A stretch of DNA of 64,000 nt from NCBI RefSeq assembly GCF_026151205.1, contig NC_087078.1, positions 18,555,118 to 18,619,117 of the forward strand, read 5' to 3'. This DNA comes from Bolinopsis microptera. Lineage: Eukaryota > Ctenophora > Tentaculata > Lobata > Bolinopsidae. The position numbers and the translations under genes were made by a program. This document shows, one piece after another, positions 56,101-64,000 of the stretch; position 1 is the first letter of the stretch, and each line of letters begins with the position of its first letter. Below the pieces are notes generated by a model that worked only from the letters and a program-made list of their open reading frames with translations, ran no database searches and was not told the DNA's origin.

Positions 56101-59100
56101 TTAAATCGGATACTTTAACAGATTTGCCTGCTTTGGAACTGGTGAATATTATCAGTATTTCTTAGGTTGTTAGTCACTTTTAGGAATGGCCGAATGGACA
56201 GTCTCAGATTTCATCCCATAAGAGGAGCTGTTGTAGACAATGTCAGAGTCAAGTTTGTGTTAACAGCTCTATCCATGGTAGAGAGAGTTAGTGAAGTAAG
56301 ATCAAACCACGTTTAAAAGTTTAAAGGAACATAACCCCGTCACTCTTTACCTAAATAGTCTTAAAGTTCGTCCTCTCAACTCATTTTCGTCAGAACAATG
56401 CTCTCTCGCGTATAATACAACCAGTAAAACGGTAAACCTTGAGAGCTTGAGATAGGATTAGTGTGTTGTTATATTTCAAGGAGACAGTTCACGTGACTGT
56501 TACTGTTAGACCCAACCACGGGAACAACTGCACGTGCAACATGGGGATCGTGTTTATTACGGCGCAGTCTCTCATGAAACCCGGCTGCTAGCTTGTGAGA
56601 CACATCCTGTATGGAATCTTGCCCGTGTTTCTATATTATAGGGTCGTATTTGTAGATATTAGAATGAAAATAACAAGAAGAAGTCTAATCTCGTGACGAC
56701 GAACAGGGATGAAACCCACCTACTCTAATTAAAGATATCTGACCGAATGCCCCCATTAATGCGACAACACGTTCGTGATCTAACGAAAATGAATATATCT
56801 GCAGGAGTCAATATCAGAAGGAACATCCACAAGTGCTAAGTCAGCCAGCACTCCTGAAACTAAAGTTTGCATGTTCGTTTGTGTCAGGACCCTGAAACCT
56901 GGAGATACTTTCGTGAGTTTTATTATTTTAATTTTACGCTTAATTCCCGGGAGAGTCCGAATTTGGATTTTCTAACTATTAAAATTAACCATTTTGGTGA
57001 ATTTTGTTTACATTATTTTATTAACATTAAGTTTAACAAACGTAGTTATTTCCAAAAGAAGTGCATAGTTATTTAGTGTCATTGATCCTAATATGATTTG
57101 ATAATTGAAACAAAGTTCGAGATTAATGATGAAATGCCACATCGAATTATTACTAGCGTAATATTTAACAGTTAAAGTGATCTACTTATATACGGCGAAT
57201 GAATACTATAAATATGCTGATTTAAATGTTCTCCAAAAGCCTGCATTTCACTATAACTATAAGTCGAAGCAATACGCAATAACTCAGTACAAACTCTCAG
57301 GGATTCGAAAGTCTGGTAGGAGAAATGCCCGATATTTCTCTTAGTGTCGTAAGTTTCTCCGAAATAATGAATTTAATTTTCAATTCTCTAACATATACCG
57401 TCCTGTTCAATGAAAATATTGTGAGTAACAGTCGACAATTCTGTTTAGAAAATAAAAGTGTTAGATGGTTATTCGTATTAACTAACAACAACAACCCCAC
57501 TTCTAGATACATTATGTCTTAAGTTATCAAGAGTTTATATTCCCAATTAGTCAGACTGAGCAGGTTGAGCTGTAGTAATACACAGTACTGAGGTGTTAAA
57601 ACATTTTCATTACTATCTTCAGTAACATCCTGAATCAGAAACTCGGTTAATATCAGTTCCTAGAAAGTGTAACATTGGAAAATTCTTGAGGAACCATAGT
57701 CTTAACCGGTGTATACTAAGCTGTTGAGATGGTGAATAATCCGAAAAGTTCTGTCTTAAGTTATAACTATATTATCAGGTGTCCAGCAATGCAGAGTGTG
57801 TTGTGATCAGTAAGAAACTGTTCCAGAACTTTGTACCTCCAGACGTCTTGATATCTCTGAAAGCTAGATTTCAGGTAAAGCTCGATATCCCTTAATCCTA
57901 ATTAATTATCCTTAATTATAATTAATTATTATAATATCATTATCATTCTCAGCAACTATTAAACACCATCCATACCTCGTACTGTCCTATTTCCGGTATT
58001 AACACGATTAGCACTTGTACCACTTACCCATGCTTTTAGTATTTATACAATATGGTCGACGACTTTTACACAAGATAATGCCTCATGATGTCGTTTATTT
58101 TAATTCTCTTTGCTGTATTGTATATTTGCTATTTGTAAAAGTTTCAAATCAAATCACATAGTGTCCTGCTGATGAGCAGGATTACTTCAACTCTAAAAAC
58201 GTCTGAAGATGTCCCGGATAACTGTTAAGGGGCTGTGAGAGCCTGTTCGCTTCTTCCACACTAATTGACCTAACAGGACTTTAATTGACGTTAATTGAAG
58301 AGACAGATCAGTGAACATGCAGAGTGTTACCCGTTGAGTATCTACAGGGTAATAGACGCTAATTGAGGGACCCAATCAATACATGGTGTTCCCAGATGGT
58401 TACTGGCTCGATACAGTTAGCTGAATGATCCTTGTTGAATGATTTGAAGAGCATGAATAAGCTGACCTGGATTGGTTATGCAGCTGTTTAGAACAAGCAT
58501 ATCGGCTAATGAAGTTAGAGGGCCTGCAGCAACTGTATTCTAAAGAATAACCGTAACAAAATAATCATCAACGGTTGTGATGAAGAAATAAGTGAATAAT
58601 CAAAATTGTACAGGTGCTTGATTATTTAAGTTTCCGTAAATATATGATCGCAGCTTTTGTGTCAAAGTCTAAAGTTAGCTAAATGTAATGGGTTCCAGTG
58701 TCCGTGACGGACTCAATACTTGAGTCATATGTATCATGAATTAAGCGAAAACTGCGAAATAGTAAGCTATTCTTGTTTCTCCTGCTCCATAAACTGGATC
58801 GTATGACACGATCTCTAGAATATTGCGGGAATTTAGTGAAAATCTCGTGTTAAAAAACATAGTTTTGTTTTATCACGGTGTCTAATTAATTTCCAAACTA
58901 GATTTAAAGTGAGGAATCAGATTAAATAACCTCAACTTTTAGGTGAGGTTATCAGGTCTTGAATACGATAACAGCTATGGAAAATTCTGATTTCAACTTT
59001 GCATTTACTTGCATTGTATTAAAATTTATTATATTATACATTATATAAAACTGAATAAAATCAAATCAATATATTTGTTACTTGATATGATGTAATTATA

Positions 59101-59376
59101 AAAGGCCGTTGGACTCCGTGATCTATCTTGAAATAACAAAATTATCTAGCGTTACCGAGTAAAAATAGCATGTTCATTGAATTTGAATTATCAAACGAAA
59201 AACCGCTGAGAATTACTTTGAGTCATTGGATTAAATATAAAATCTTCCCTCAGAATTTCCCGTACCCGACCTCACACGATATCACGGCGGCATTAAATGC
59301 CCAGTGGAAGTGGTACAGCTACAAGAAGCAGCTCCTCAGAAACACCCTCATCAGCAACGTAGCGCTCAAAGTCTAA
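47171..59376 (+). CDS. CNBD2: CNBD2-like cyclic-nucleotide-binding-domain protein, about 14 exons
   Basis: Exons: 47171-47375, 47588-47756, 48028-48169, 48837-49023, 49250-49422, 51535-51620, 55018-55156, 55387-55522, 55654-55754, 56184-56252, 56888-56912, 57301-57348, 57779-57874, 59254-59376. All have GT-AG ends and phases fit, except between 55754 and 56184, where a 20-bp microexon at 56122-56141 would restore phase. The total is about 570 residues, the size of CNBD2. First cNMP domain: IRQGHRPFYFYIIISGS, then FGETALLLNQTRNATV, the phosphate-binding cassette, with Asn where the cAMP-binding Arg usually is partly displaced. Second: HYFRKGSVIVREMNTEWLYV, TLKPGDTFGFESLVGE, SSNAECVVISKKLFQNF. 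The end NFPYPTSHDITAALNAQWKW matches the CNBD2 C-terminus; the N-terminal helix KDIVRLVALLAISTKHCR and the RTND/Q-rich start of exon 4 also match. In mammals CNBD2 binds cAMP and acts in sperm flagella. The first exon (basic, ERKVSIVGQRDTVLV) is the least certain. Confidence 0.8.
48210..48507. mobile_element. 298-bp hAT-type MITE with poly(G)
   Basis: Left end CATGCACGTAGCCAGG and inverted right end CCTGGCTACGTGCCTG, flanked by the 8-bp duplication ATAACAAT (48202-48209 and 48508-48515). Eight-base duplications and CA...TG ends are typical of hAT transposons. A run of about 17 G lies at 48236-48252. It sits in intron 3 of the CNBD2-like gene. Confidence 0.8.
48700..48776 (+). repeat. AATTAACCACC tandem array
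   Basis: Seven or so copies of AATTAACCACC/AATTAACCACA with AATTAGTCACC variants at the left, in the intron before the exon at 48837. Confidence 0.75.
49874..50918 (-). CDS. Rhodopsin-type (class A) GPCR, intronless, one frameshift
   Basis: Lies antisense inside CNBD2 intron 5. The frame begins at 50918 with sequons NLS and NIT in a short extracellular N-terminus. TM1 is GGLVGNVFAVFYFW with the class A GN. TM2 is LAITTVDLITLLS with the conserved D. TM3 starts after FFCTAWSM (the disulphide Cys) and ends CVTRTIAM in place of DRY. TM4 is AGYSSYMGLHYLIF. The frame breaks near 50376 (one extra A in an ATAAAC context). In the next frame follow TM5 (YLIELTVPSLVTFVCFVIG), TM6 (FTAAFLLCNTPCFLYYI, CNTP in place of CWxP) and TM7 (LNAAINPILYLLRMRGF, NPILY intact), then helix 8 and a Ser/Arg tail. 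Without the extra base it would be about 347 residues. Ligand unknown; peptide- or amine-type cannot be told. The break may be a sequencing indel or a true recent pseudogene. Confidence 0.8.
51003..51088 (+). repeat. Tandem copies of AAAAATCAAATATATGG
   Basis: Four copies of a 20-22 bp unit (GGAAAAAATCAAATATATGG). An inverted copy (CCCATATATTTGATTTTTTC) occurs at about 51283-51302, inside the neighbouring inverted-repeat element's right half. Confidence 0.8.
51107..51343. mobile_element. 237-bp inverted-repeat element (MITE candidate)
   Basis: GGGTAAGTACTAAGTAGT at 51107-51124 is the perfect reverse complement of ACTACTTAGTACTTACCC at 51326-51343. AGTG stands on both outer flanks. GTGTCC/ACGTCA words inside are also inverted (51224, 51307). 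It lies in CNBD2 intron 5, upstream of the antisense GPCR start. Confidence 0.6.
52208..52350 (+). repeat. Dispersed repeat family C, copy 2
   Basis: CTTCAAGACTCCAGGGGTCT, then TTTGGGAGTC and AGCAGGAGTTGCAT, matching the order of words at 19090-19240. It lies in intron 6 of the CNBD2-like gene. Confidence 0.65.
52633..53462. mobile_element. 830-bp MITE with TA target site, family 2
   Basis: Left end CCTTATCGGACCTTATTTGA continuing ACGGACAT, 28 bp perfectly matched by the right end in inverted orientation; TA on both flanks. The motif TTTGAACGGACATTA recurs several times next to both ends. No transposase frame. Tc1/mariner-type by target site. It is in CNBD2 intron 6. Confidence 0.85.
53924..54095. 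repeat. Perfect 50-bp inverted repeat with 72-bp loop
   Basis: Arms 53924-53973 (start CTGATATCTGGATATTATCC) and 54046-54095 are perfect reverse complements over all 50 bases. The loop holds a hammerhead-like core. Perfect identity means a recent origin or maintenance by gene conversion. Confidence 0.9.
53999..54022 (+). ncRNA. Hammerhead-ribozyme-like core in hairpin loop
   Basis: CTGAAGA (core CUGANGA), then T, then GGCG-TTGA-CGCC (a perfect 4-bp stem II with tetraloop), then GAAA. This is the catalytic core order of a hammerhead ribozyme. Stem III would be minimal (AA/UU) and stem I pairing outside is weak (GC/GC then mismatches), as in the minimal hammerheads of Penelope-like elements. 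The bracketing 50-bp inverted repeat could substitute as an outer stem. Self-cleavage is inferred, not shown. Confidence 0.5.
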
Positions 59377-60017
59377 ACACAAGGATTTATTTTATGAGGT
59401 TAAGTTCGAGCAAAAGGATTTGTTCTGACTTTTCGATTAACTTTGTATCATGTTTTTATATGGCACACTGCGAAGGACGTCAACACGTATTTCAGCTCAG
59501 TGGTAGGACAGTATTAAACATGTCAGACATGTCAAACACAAGTAAATATTTTTAGCACATTTCTCAACAGCTGGATCTAAATATTGGAACAAAGAGTTAA
59601 TTCAGTGTTGCAGATCATAGCTATTTTGTCAATTATTTGCTGATTCCATGCGTAAACAATTTTGAATGAATTAACAATTTTGAATGAATATCACCAATAC
59701 TTTTTCGTGTATCATTTCAAAAAACTACATTTTATGTATCTGGGGCTTAGAGTTAATGTAAACTTGATATCAGTAACAAAATTATTTTTTGAATTGCGAA
59801 GAAAGCAACGATTTTCAGTTTGTAACACAGCCGAGCCGTGTCTCAAAAAGCCGCATTATTATCTACAATTTTATTATTATCTGTATCAGTTAAACAATGT
59901 TACATTGATGAAAGCTCGATTGAAGCTAATTGTGTCTAATATAATGAATACTGTTGCCATTGAAAAATACAAGTATGTTCTATTTTGGAAGCCATAATAA
60001 TAAGTACTTTAATCATG
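59377..60017. other. Spacer after CNBD2, no gene seen
   Basis: A 111-codon plus frame (59662-59997) has no signature and no splice support. The CNBD2 3' UTR presumably lies at the left; no clear AATAAA was seen close to the stop. Confidence 0.35.
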
Positions 60018-60182
60018 ATCTACCGCCGTAACCACCGCCGTAACCACCGCCGTAACCACTGCCGTAACCACCGCCGTAACCACCGCCGTAACCACCGCCG
60101 TAACCACTGCCGTAACCACTGCCGTAACCACCGCCGTAACCACCGCCGTAACCACTGCCGTAACCACCGCCGTAACCACTGT
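60018..60182 (+). repeat. 12-bp minisatellite CCGCCGTAACCA
   Basis: About 13 copies of CCGTAACCACCG with CACTG variants at regular spacing. Because 12 is a multiple of three, both strands stay open (RNHRRNH on plus, WLRRWLRQ on minus), which explains two 74-codon frames that are not genes. Confidence 0.9.
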
Positions 60183-60683
60183 CCCGCTAAAACTGGAACA
60201 AAAGAGTGATGCATGATGGTGGTTGGATTATGCCGCAAGGTCAAGTGCTCGATCTGAACATGTGCTTAGCTTATCGGAATAAGGTGTACCTCTCACGTGA
60301 TCACGTGATCAAAGTGTAAGCTAGAAACTATTCTGATGGGTTCTGATGAACACTTAGTCCATTTTGTGACCAGTTTAAAACCAGTGATCAAACTGAAGTA
60401 CAACTTTATCATCTCCCAGGTCTAAGTGTAATATTCGATATTTCTTCCAGTGACTTTTTCAGGGAACCTTGGCAGATTAAAGGGTGTACTACCGTTTGAG
60501 GTAACTGCCTGGAACAATGTCAGGTAACCATTGCTAATCGACCGAATTTACTAGACCAGATTAGTTACCACTGATTATGGGAAAAACTCTCGGGTCTTCT
60601 GCCTGATTGAGTAATCACCACCCAATCATTTAGAGATTTAACAGACTATTTACAAAACAGGCAATCAAGTCCTTGATGAAATA
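60183..60683. other. Spacer with overlapping CACGTG boxes
   Basis: TCACGTGATCACGTGATC at about 60295-60312 contains two CACGTG palindromes 9 bp apart. No gene seen. Confidence 0.45.
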
Positions 60684-61537
60684 CCGTAGAATGGGGGAAC
60701 TTCGCCATGTTTTACAGCTATTTCATGTTATGTAGAAAATACGACACGAGTACTTGAAAAAGTTTATAGCTCATATGAACAGGATTGGTAAAGCAAATGT
60801 TTTCGTATGAACCACATCAGCCAGGCATAAATAGTCAGCTAGATTGGTGCCACTGAAATCAGGGCGAAGTTACCCTGCAATATGGGGTAACTTCGCCATT
60901 CTGAAACAATACCATATTCGGTGCTAAGCACCATACCACTCGAAACTCAATTATATTTCCTTGATATACCTGCCAATTTTACTTATCTAGCTCTAGCCTG
61001 CGTGTTACAATGGGCAATTTGGTCGCCGGGGTAACATCGCCATGCTGTGGGTAACATCGCCGGGATGAAGTAGAAATGTAGTCGAACTTCGCCAATACAC
61101 GTGCGTGACTTTGCCAGCCGCGCGCGAATTTCGCGCCAAACTTCGCCGAACAGATGGGATCAGAAGAGGGTAACTTCGCCACACACAAATTTGAAAACTT
61201 TATAATATCAGTTGTGTGCATCATGGCTAACTAAATTCGCCCTTAAATGAACAGGACATATGCTAATGATGTCACACAGAATTTATTAAGGATATAATTG
61301 TAAAATATGGGAAATATGCAAGCAGGAAATTTTAGCCACTTTATTGCATTATTTCATGTTGCCTGAGTTTAATTAACATCGTAAACGTTTATTTTTGAAT
61401 AGGAATACCTTTATAACCATTTGTTCAACACAATACTATACAAAAACTCGATCTCCTAACAATTCAACACAGTAAAATGATTATTTGAAAAATAGTGGCG
61501 AAGTTCCCCGACACGGCGATTTTACCCCAATCTACGG
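60684..61537. mobile_element. 854-bp MITE with TA target site, family 3
   Basis: Left end CCGTAGAATGGGGGAACTTC and inverted right end (CCCCAATCTACGG), TA on both flanks. Words of the form GGGTAACTTCGCCA recur at about 60693, 60890, 61029, 61049, 61088 and 61168 and in inverted form at 61497, so the interior is built partly from its own end sequence. No transposase frame. Confidence 0.8.
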
Positions 61538-61647
61538 TAACGGGTCTCGATAAAACTAGCTCATTGCAATTTCGTCTCAGCCCACTTAGATACAGTTTCT
61601 AACCTTACCATCAATATTCGTCACTTAATCACGCACAGCTCAGTGAT

Positions 61648-61880
61648 TGGTCACCGTCTACCACCTCCACCCTGACCTGAGCTCTGATTGGTTGACTTCT
61701 CCCTCCAGCTCCCTAATTGGACGAGCGTGGTCACGTGGTCACGTGATAGTGTGCACGTCACTGGAGAAGAGTGTACACGCGTTATTCCCCTCTTAAGCTG
61801 CTGAACCCTCTCACTTCTTACTTAGCTCTAATCGATTACCTACTGAAGTGTTTTACCGTTAGTTATAGATTCAGTTTGAA
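61648..61880 (+). promoter_or_regulatory. Cell-cycle-type promoter: three CCAAT boxes, E-boxes, CHR-like box
   Basis: Inverted CCAAT boxes (ATTGG) at 61648-61652, 61687-61691 and 61716-61720 (spacing 39 and 29 bp), CACGTG at 61732-61737 and 61740-61745, and TTTGAA at 61875-61880, 16 bp before the ATG. Multiple NF-Y boxes about three to four helical turns apart plus a CHR element (TTTGAA) is the layout of vertebrate G2/M gene promoters bound by NF-Y and the DREAM/MuvB complex. Confidence 0.5.
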
Positions 61881-61896
61881 AGTTCTTGGATTTGTT

Positions 61897-63541
61897 ATGG
61901 CTTCAGTTGATTTCAGTTCCGGGAGTTTGTCTCCCAGTATGTCCCGCATTCATTGGGATTCGTCCCGGTCAGACACCTCTGGAGACAGCAGGATGAACTT
62001 TGATATATCAGATGGACCAGTTTTGTTGATATTGCCTGATCTTTCTGTTCCGAGTATTTTGAGGAGCCCCGCCAGAAGATTCACCAGATTCCGTGTTGAT
62101 TCTCCCCAAACACCTTCCTTCAATAGAATGAAGACATCCTGTTGCAGAATTACTCCTGACATGCCCCGCAGATCATCCACTCCTTCTCGGAGAGTTGGAA
62201 CCCCTCGATCTGATTGTGCACCCAGGACCGGCCCTCTTCGTCAGTTCCCGTCCCCGCTATTCTGTTCTTCTCCAACTCGACCTATTCCCCTCTGCCTGGG
62301 TACACCCGCTTCAACTCCTCACTGTCCCAGCCCGATAAGAATCAAACTCACCAGGACATCTGATCAATCTTACCTCGAGGATAAAGCTGGACCACTACTT
62401 GAGGAAGATGAGTGTGTTGTGAGGATAGCTGGGAGAGATGAGTGTGTTGTGAGGATAGCTGGGAGGAGACTGTTTGAGTCTGGATGCTCGCTGTCTTATA
62501 CTTCTCCCGTTCATAACAGATCAAAAGCTAAAGATCAGGTTTGTGATTAATATTGAAACCAATGTTTTTGTTTATACAGCTCTTTATTAAATCCCGTTTT
62601 GATTTTGATCTACCGATAATATCCCTGCACCCAAACGGCAAAGTCTAATCCAAGAAAACATCATAAAGTTCATGGCTTTTTTGTGGATCTCTTCTGTTTT
62701 AATTCCTAATAAAATTGTTTTAATTTAACCTCCCCTACAGATCGGATTGTTGACCTTCATCCTGGATACGGAATGTAGCAAGCACAGTGCAGACCTCACC
62801 CCCGAAAGCTATTCTGACGAAGAATCCTACCCCTCATCTTATCCCTCATGCTCCCGTCTCATCGACGCAACTCAGGTAACACAGCTTCGCAATTACTTAA
62901 TTTATATTGATTACTTTATTGTATGTTCAATTTTTTAAGGACAGTTTAAATAGTTTAAATGAATATCTATGGAAATGAATCATCTAATCCTTTAAATCTA
63001 ACATGTTCATTGTTCATGAAATATAACTGTCGTTTCCTTCAGGATAGTGTCAATCCCAAGAAAGAGAAGGAGGAAGTCTCCCTCTCCAACTCGTGTAACA
63101 GCCTACTCGCAAAGTACCCTCACTTGTTCTCTTCCATGATCGGATCAGGTCAGTTTCGTTCGATTTGCGATCTTCAAGTCTCAGTGGCATTTTCAAATTA
63201 TTAGATACCATGTTTCGTCACGTGATCAAATTTCAATCGTCATTTCGCATGCTGATCTGAGTTTGAACTTACTCACAACTCATTTCCGTTCAACCGTCAA
63301 ATTACCATGTGTTAATTGCCTTGTGTTAATTGCTTTGTGTGAAAATGAAATTAGCTTTCGTGTAGCTGTGTGACATACAGCTGAGGTCAGGTGTTCATGT
63401 GAAGTATGTTTGTGAAGTTTAAACCCGGATGTTCAGGTGACAGAAGTCCAGCTCAGAGTAGCCCTGTGGGAACCGGTCAGAATCTGATCAGGGACACTAA
63501 AAGGAAAAGGGAGGGACTTGGTCCAGATCTTACACTTCACG
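61897..63541 (+). CDS. Ser/Pro-rich phosphoprotein-like gene, 5' four exons (runs off window)
   Basis: Exons 61897-62538, 62741-62875, 63043-63148 and 63437-63541 have GT-AG ends and matching phases (0, 0, 1, then 1 open), giving about 330 residues so far. The start is the first ATG after an open leader (MASVDFSSGSLSPSMSRIHW). There are at least a dozen SP/TP sites (RSPARR, DSPQTPSF, STPSRRVGTP, LGTPASTPHCPSP), typical of CDK substrates. RRLF at the end of exon 1 fits a cyclin-docking RxL motif, and exon 4 ends with basic KRKREG. An in-frame 30-bp duplication gives DECVVRIAGR twice. The composition and the promoter would suit a cell-cycle regulator such as a CDC25 N-terminal region, but no catalytic domain is in view, so no name is given. 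The 3' exons lie beyond the window or were missed. Confidence 0.6.
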
Positions 63542-64000
63542 GTAAGAATTCAAATCCTCGTCATAGTTTTATTATAACCCTTTAATTCGTGACCCGTCAA
63601 TTCTGTGCATACACCTTGATGCAGACGGTCTTGGACTCGATTAGACAACAATTAAGGGGCTTAAAGGTAGTTTAAAACTGGCTTTCAGAGTTAAAGATGG
63701 AATAATTCCCACTAGATAATAGTGTACCAAAATCATAATCTAATTTGGTTTGAGACTCTGGTAAGAAGCCTCTCAGCAGCACTATTTTGTCACTGTGTAG
63801 CATTACTGAACATTGATTTTGGGTTGTAGACAGGGCGAGGTGACCAACTGTTTTACTATTTCATTTCGAGAACCCCAGCCCACATGATCTACTCTCTTAG
63901 AAACCCAACACGTTTTTAATTTTATCACATATTCCATATAAATAAACGTACTGTGATCCTGTGATAAAGCTGGTTAATTGCCAAGATTGCGTCTCGGGTT
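63542..64000. other. Intron or downstream sequence, no exon recognised
   Basis: Follows the donor GTAAGA of the last recognised exon. No further exon matching the Ser/Pro-rich gene was seen before the window ends. Confidence 0.4.

Noticed and set aside
59985-60244. Frames of RNHR (plus) and WLRR (minus) repeats
   Set aside because: A 12-bp minisatellite stays open in several frames by its length; nothing else supports a gene.

Overview
The window is AT-rich animal nuclear DNA. It has spliceosomal introns with GT-AG ends, short phase-matched exons, metazoan gene families (ARF GTPase, ataxin-10, CNBD2, a rhodopsin-type GPCR, ribosomal protein eS27), and a dense and varied load of transposable elements: LINEs with apurinic-type and R2-type tails, Penelope-like, Ty3/gypsy, SINEs and several kinds of MITE. 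The mixture looks like an invertebrate, perhaps a cnidarian or other marine lineage, but nothing seen fixes the species.

Regions 1-24 kb are mostly repeats. They hold an intronless C2H2 zinc-finger gene (1200-1889), a two-exon PPxY-containing gene fragment (minus, 3734-4200), three decayed LINE fragments on the minus strand, a SINE, and a 2.07 kb CCT-rich element bounded by inverted repeats (9196-11266). Further on are a two-exon gene fragment (12869-13356), a decayed gypsy element (14066-16027), the first coding exon of ribosomal protein eS27/RPS27 (minus, 17826-17951), a Penelope GIY-YIG endonuclease (20475-20951) and R2-type endonuclease fragments.

25-39 kb is a gene-bearing stretch. It contains a complete four-exon ARF GTPase gene (25408-28036) without the usual glycine 2, the 5' half of an ataxin-10 gene (32224-34623), and two small unrecognised intron-containing genes (36811-37339 and 37694-38656). 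The first of these two has a noncoding exon behind an E-box/CRE promoter. A truncated second copy of the CCT element follows (39230-40753), joined to a LINE reverse-transcriptase fragment.

42-47 kb holds MITEs and tandem repeats. 47.1-59.4 kb is one large gene, a CNBD2-like cyclic-nucleotide-binding-domain protein that I pieced together from 14 phase-consistent exons. Its introns contain an antisense, intronless class-A GPCR gene with one frameshift (49874-50918), a hAT-type MITE, a TA-flanked MITE, and a perfect 50-bp hairpin whose loop carries a hammerhead-ribozyme-like core. After a 12-bp minisatellite and another TA-flanked MITE, the window ends in the 5' part of a Ser/Pro-rich gene (61897 onward). 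Its promoter has three spaced CCAAT boxes, two CACGTG boxes and a TTTGAA (CHR-like) box, the arrangement known from cell-cycle genes.

The genes do not form an obvious pathway. The layout is that of ordinary unrelated animal genes separated and interrupted by mobile DNA. Gene identities come from reading translated exons against remembered family features, with no database search.
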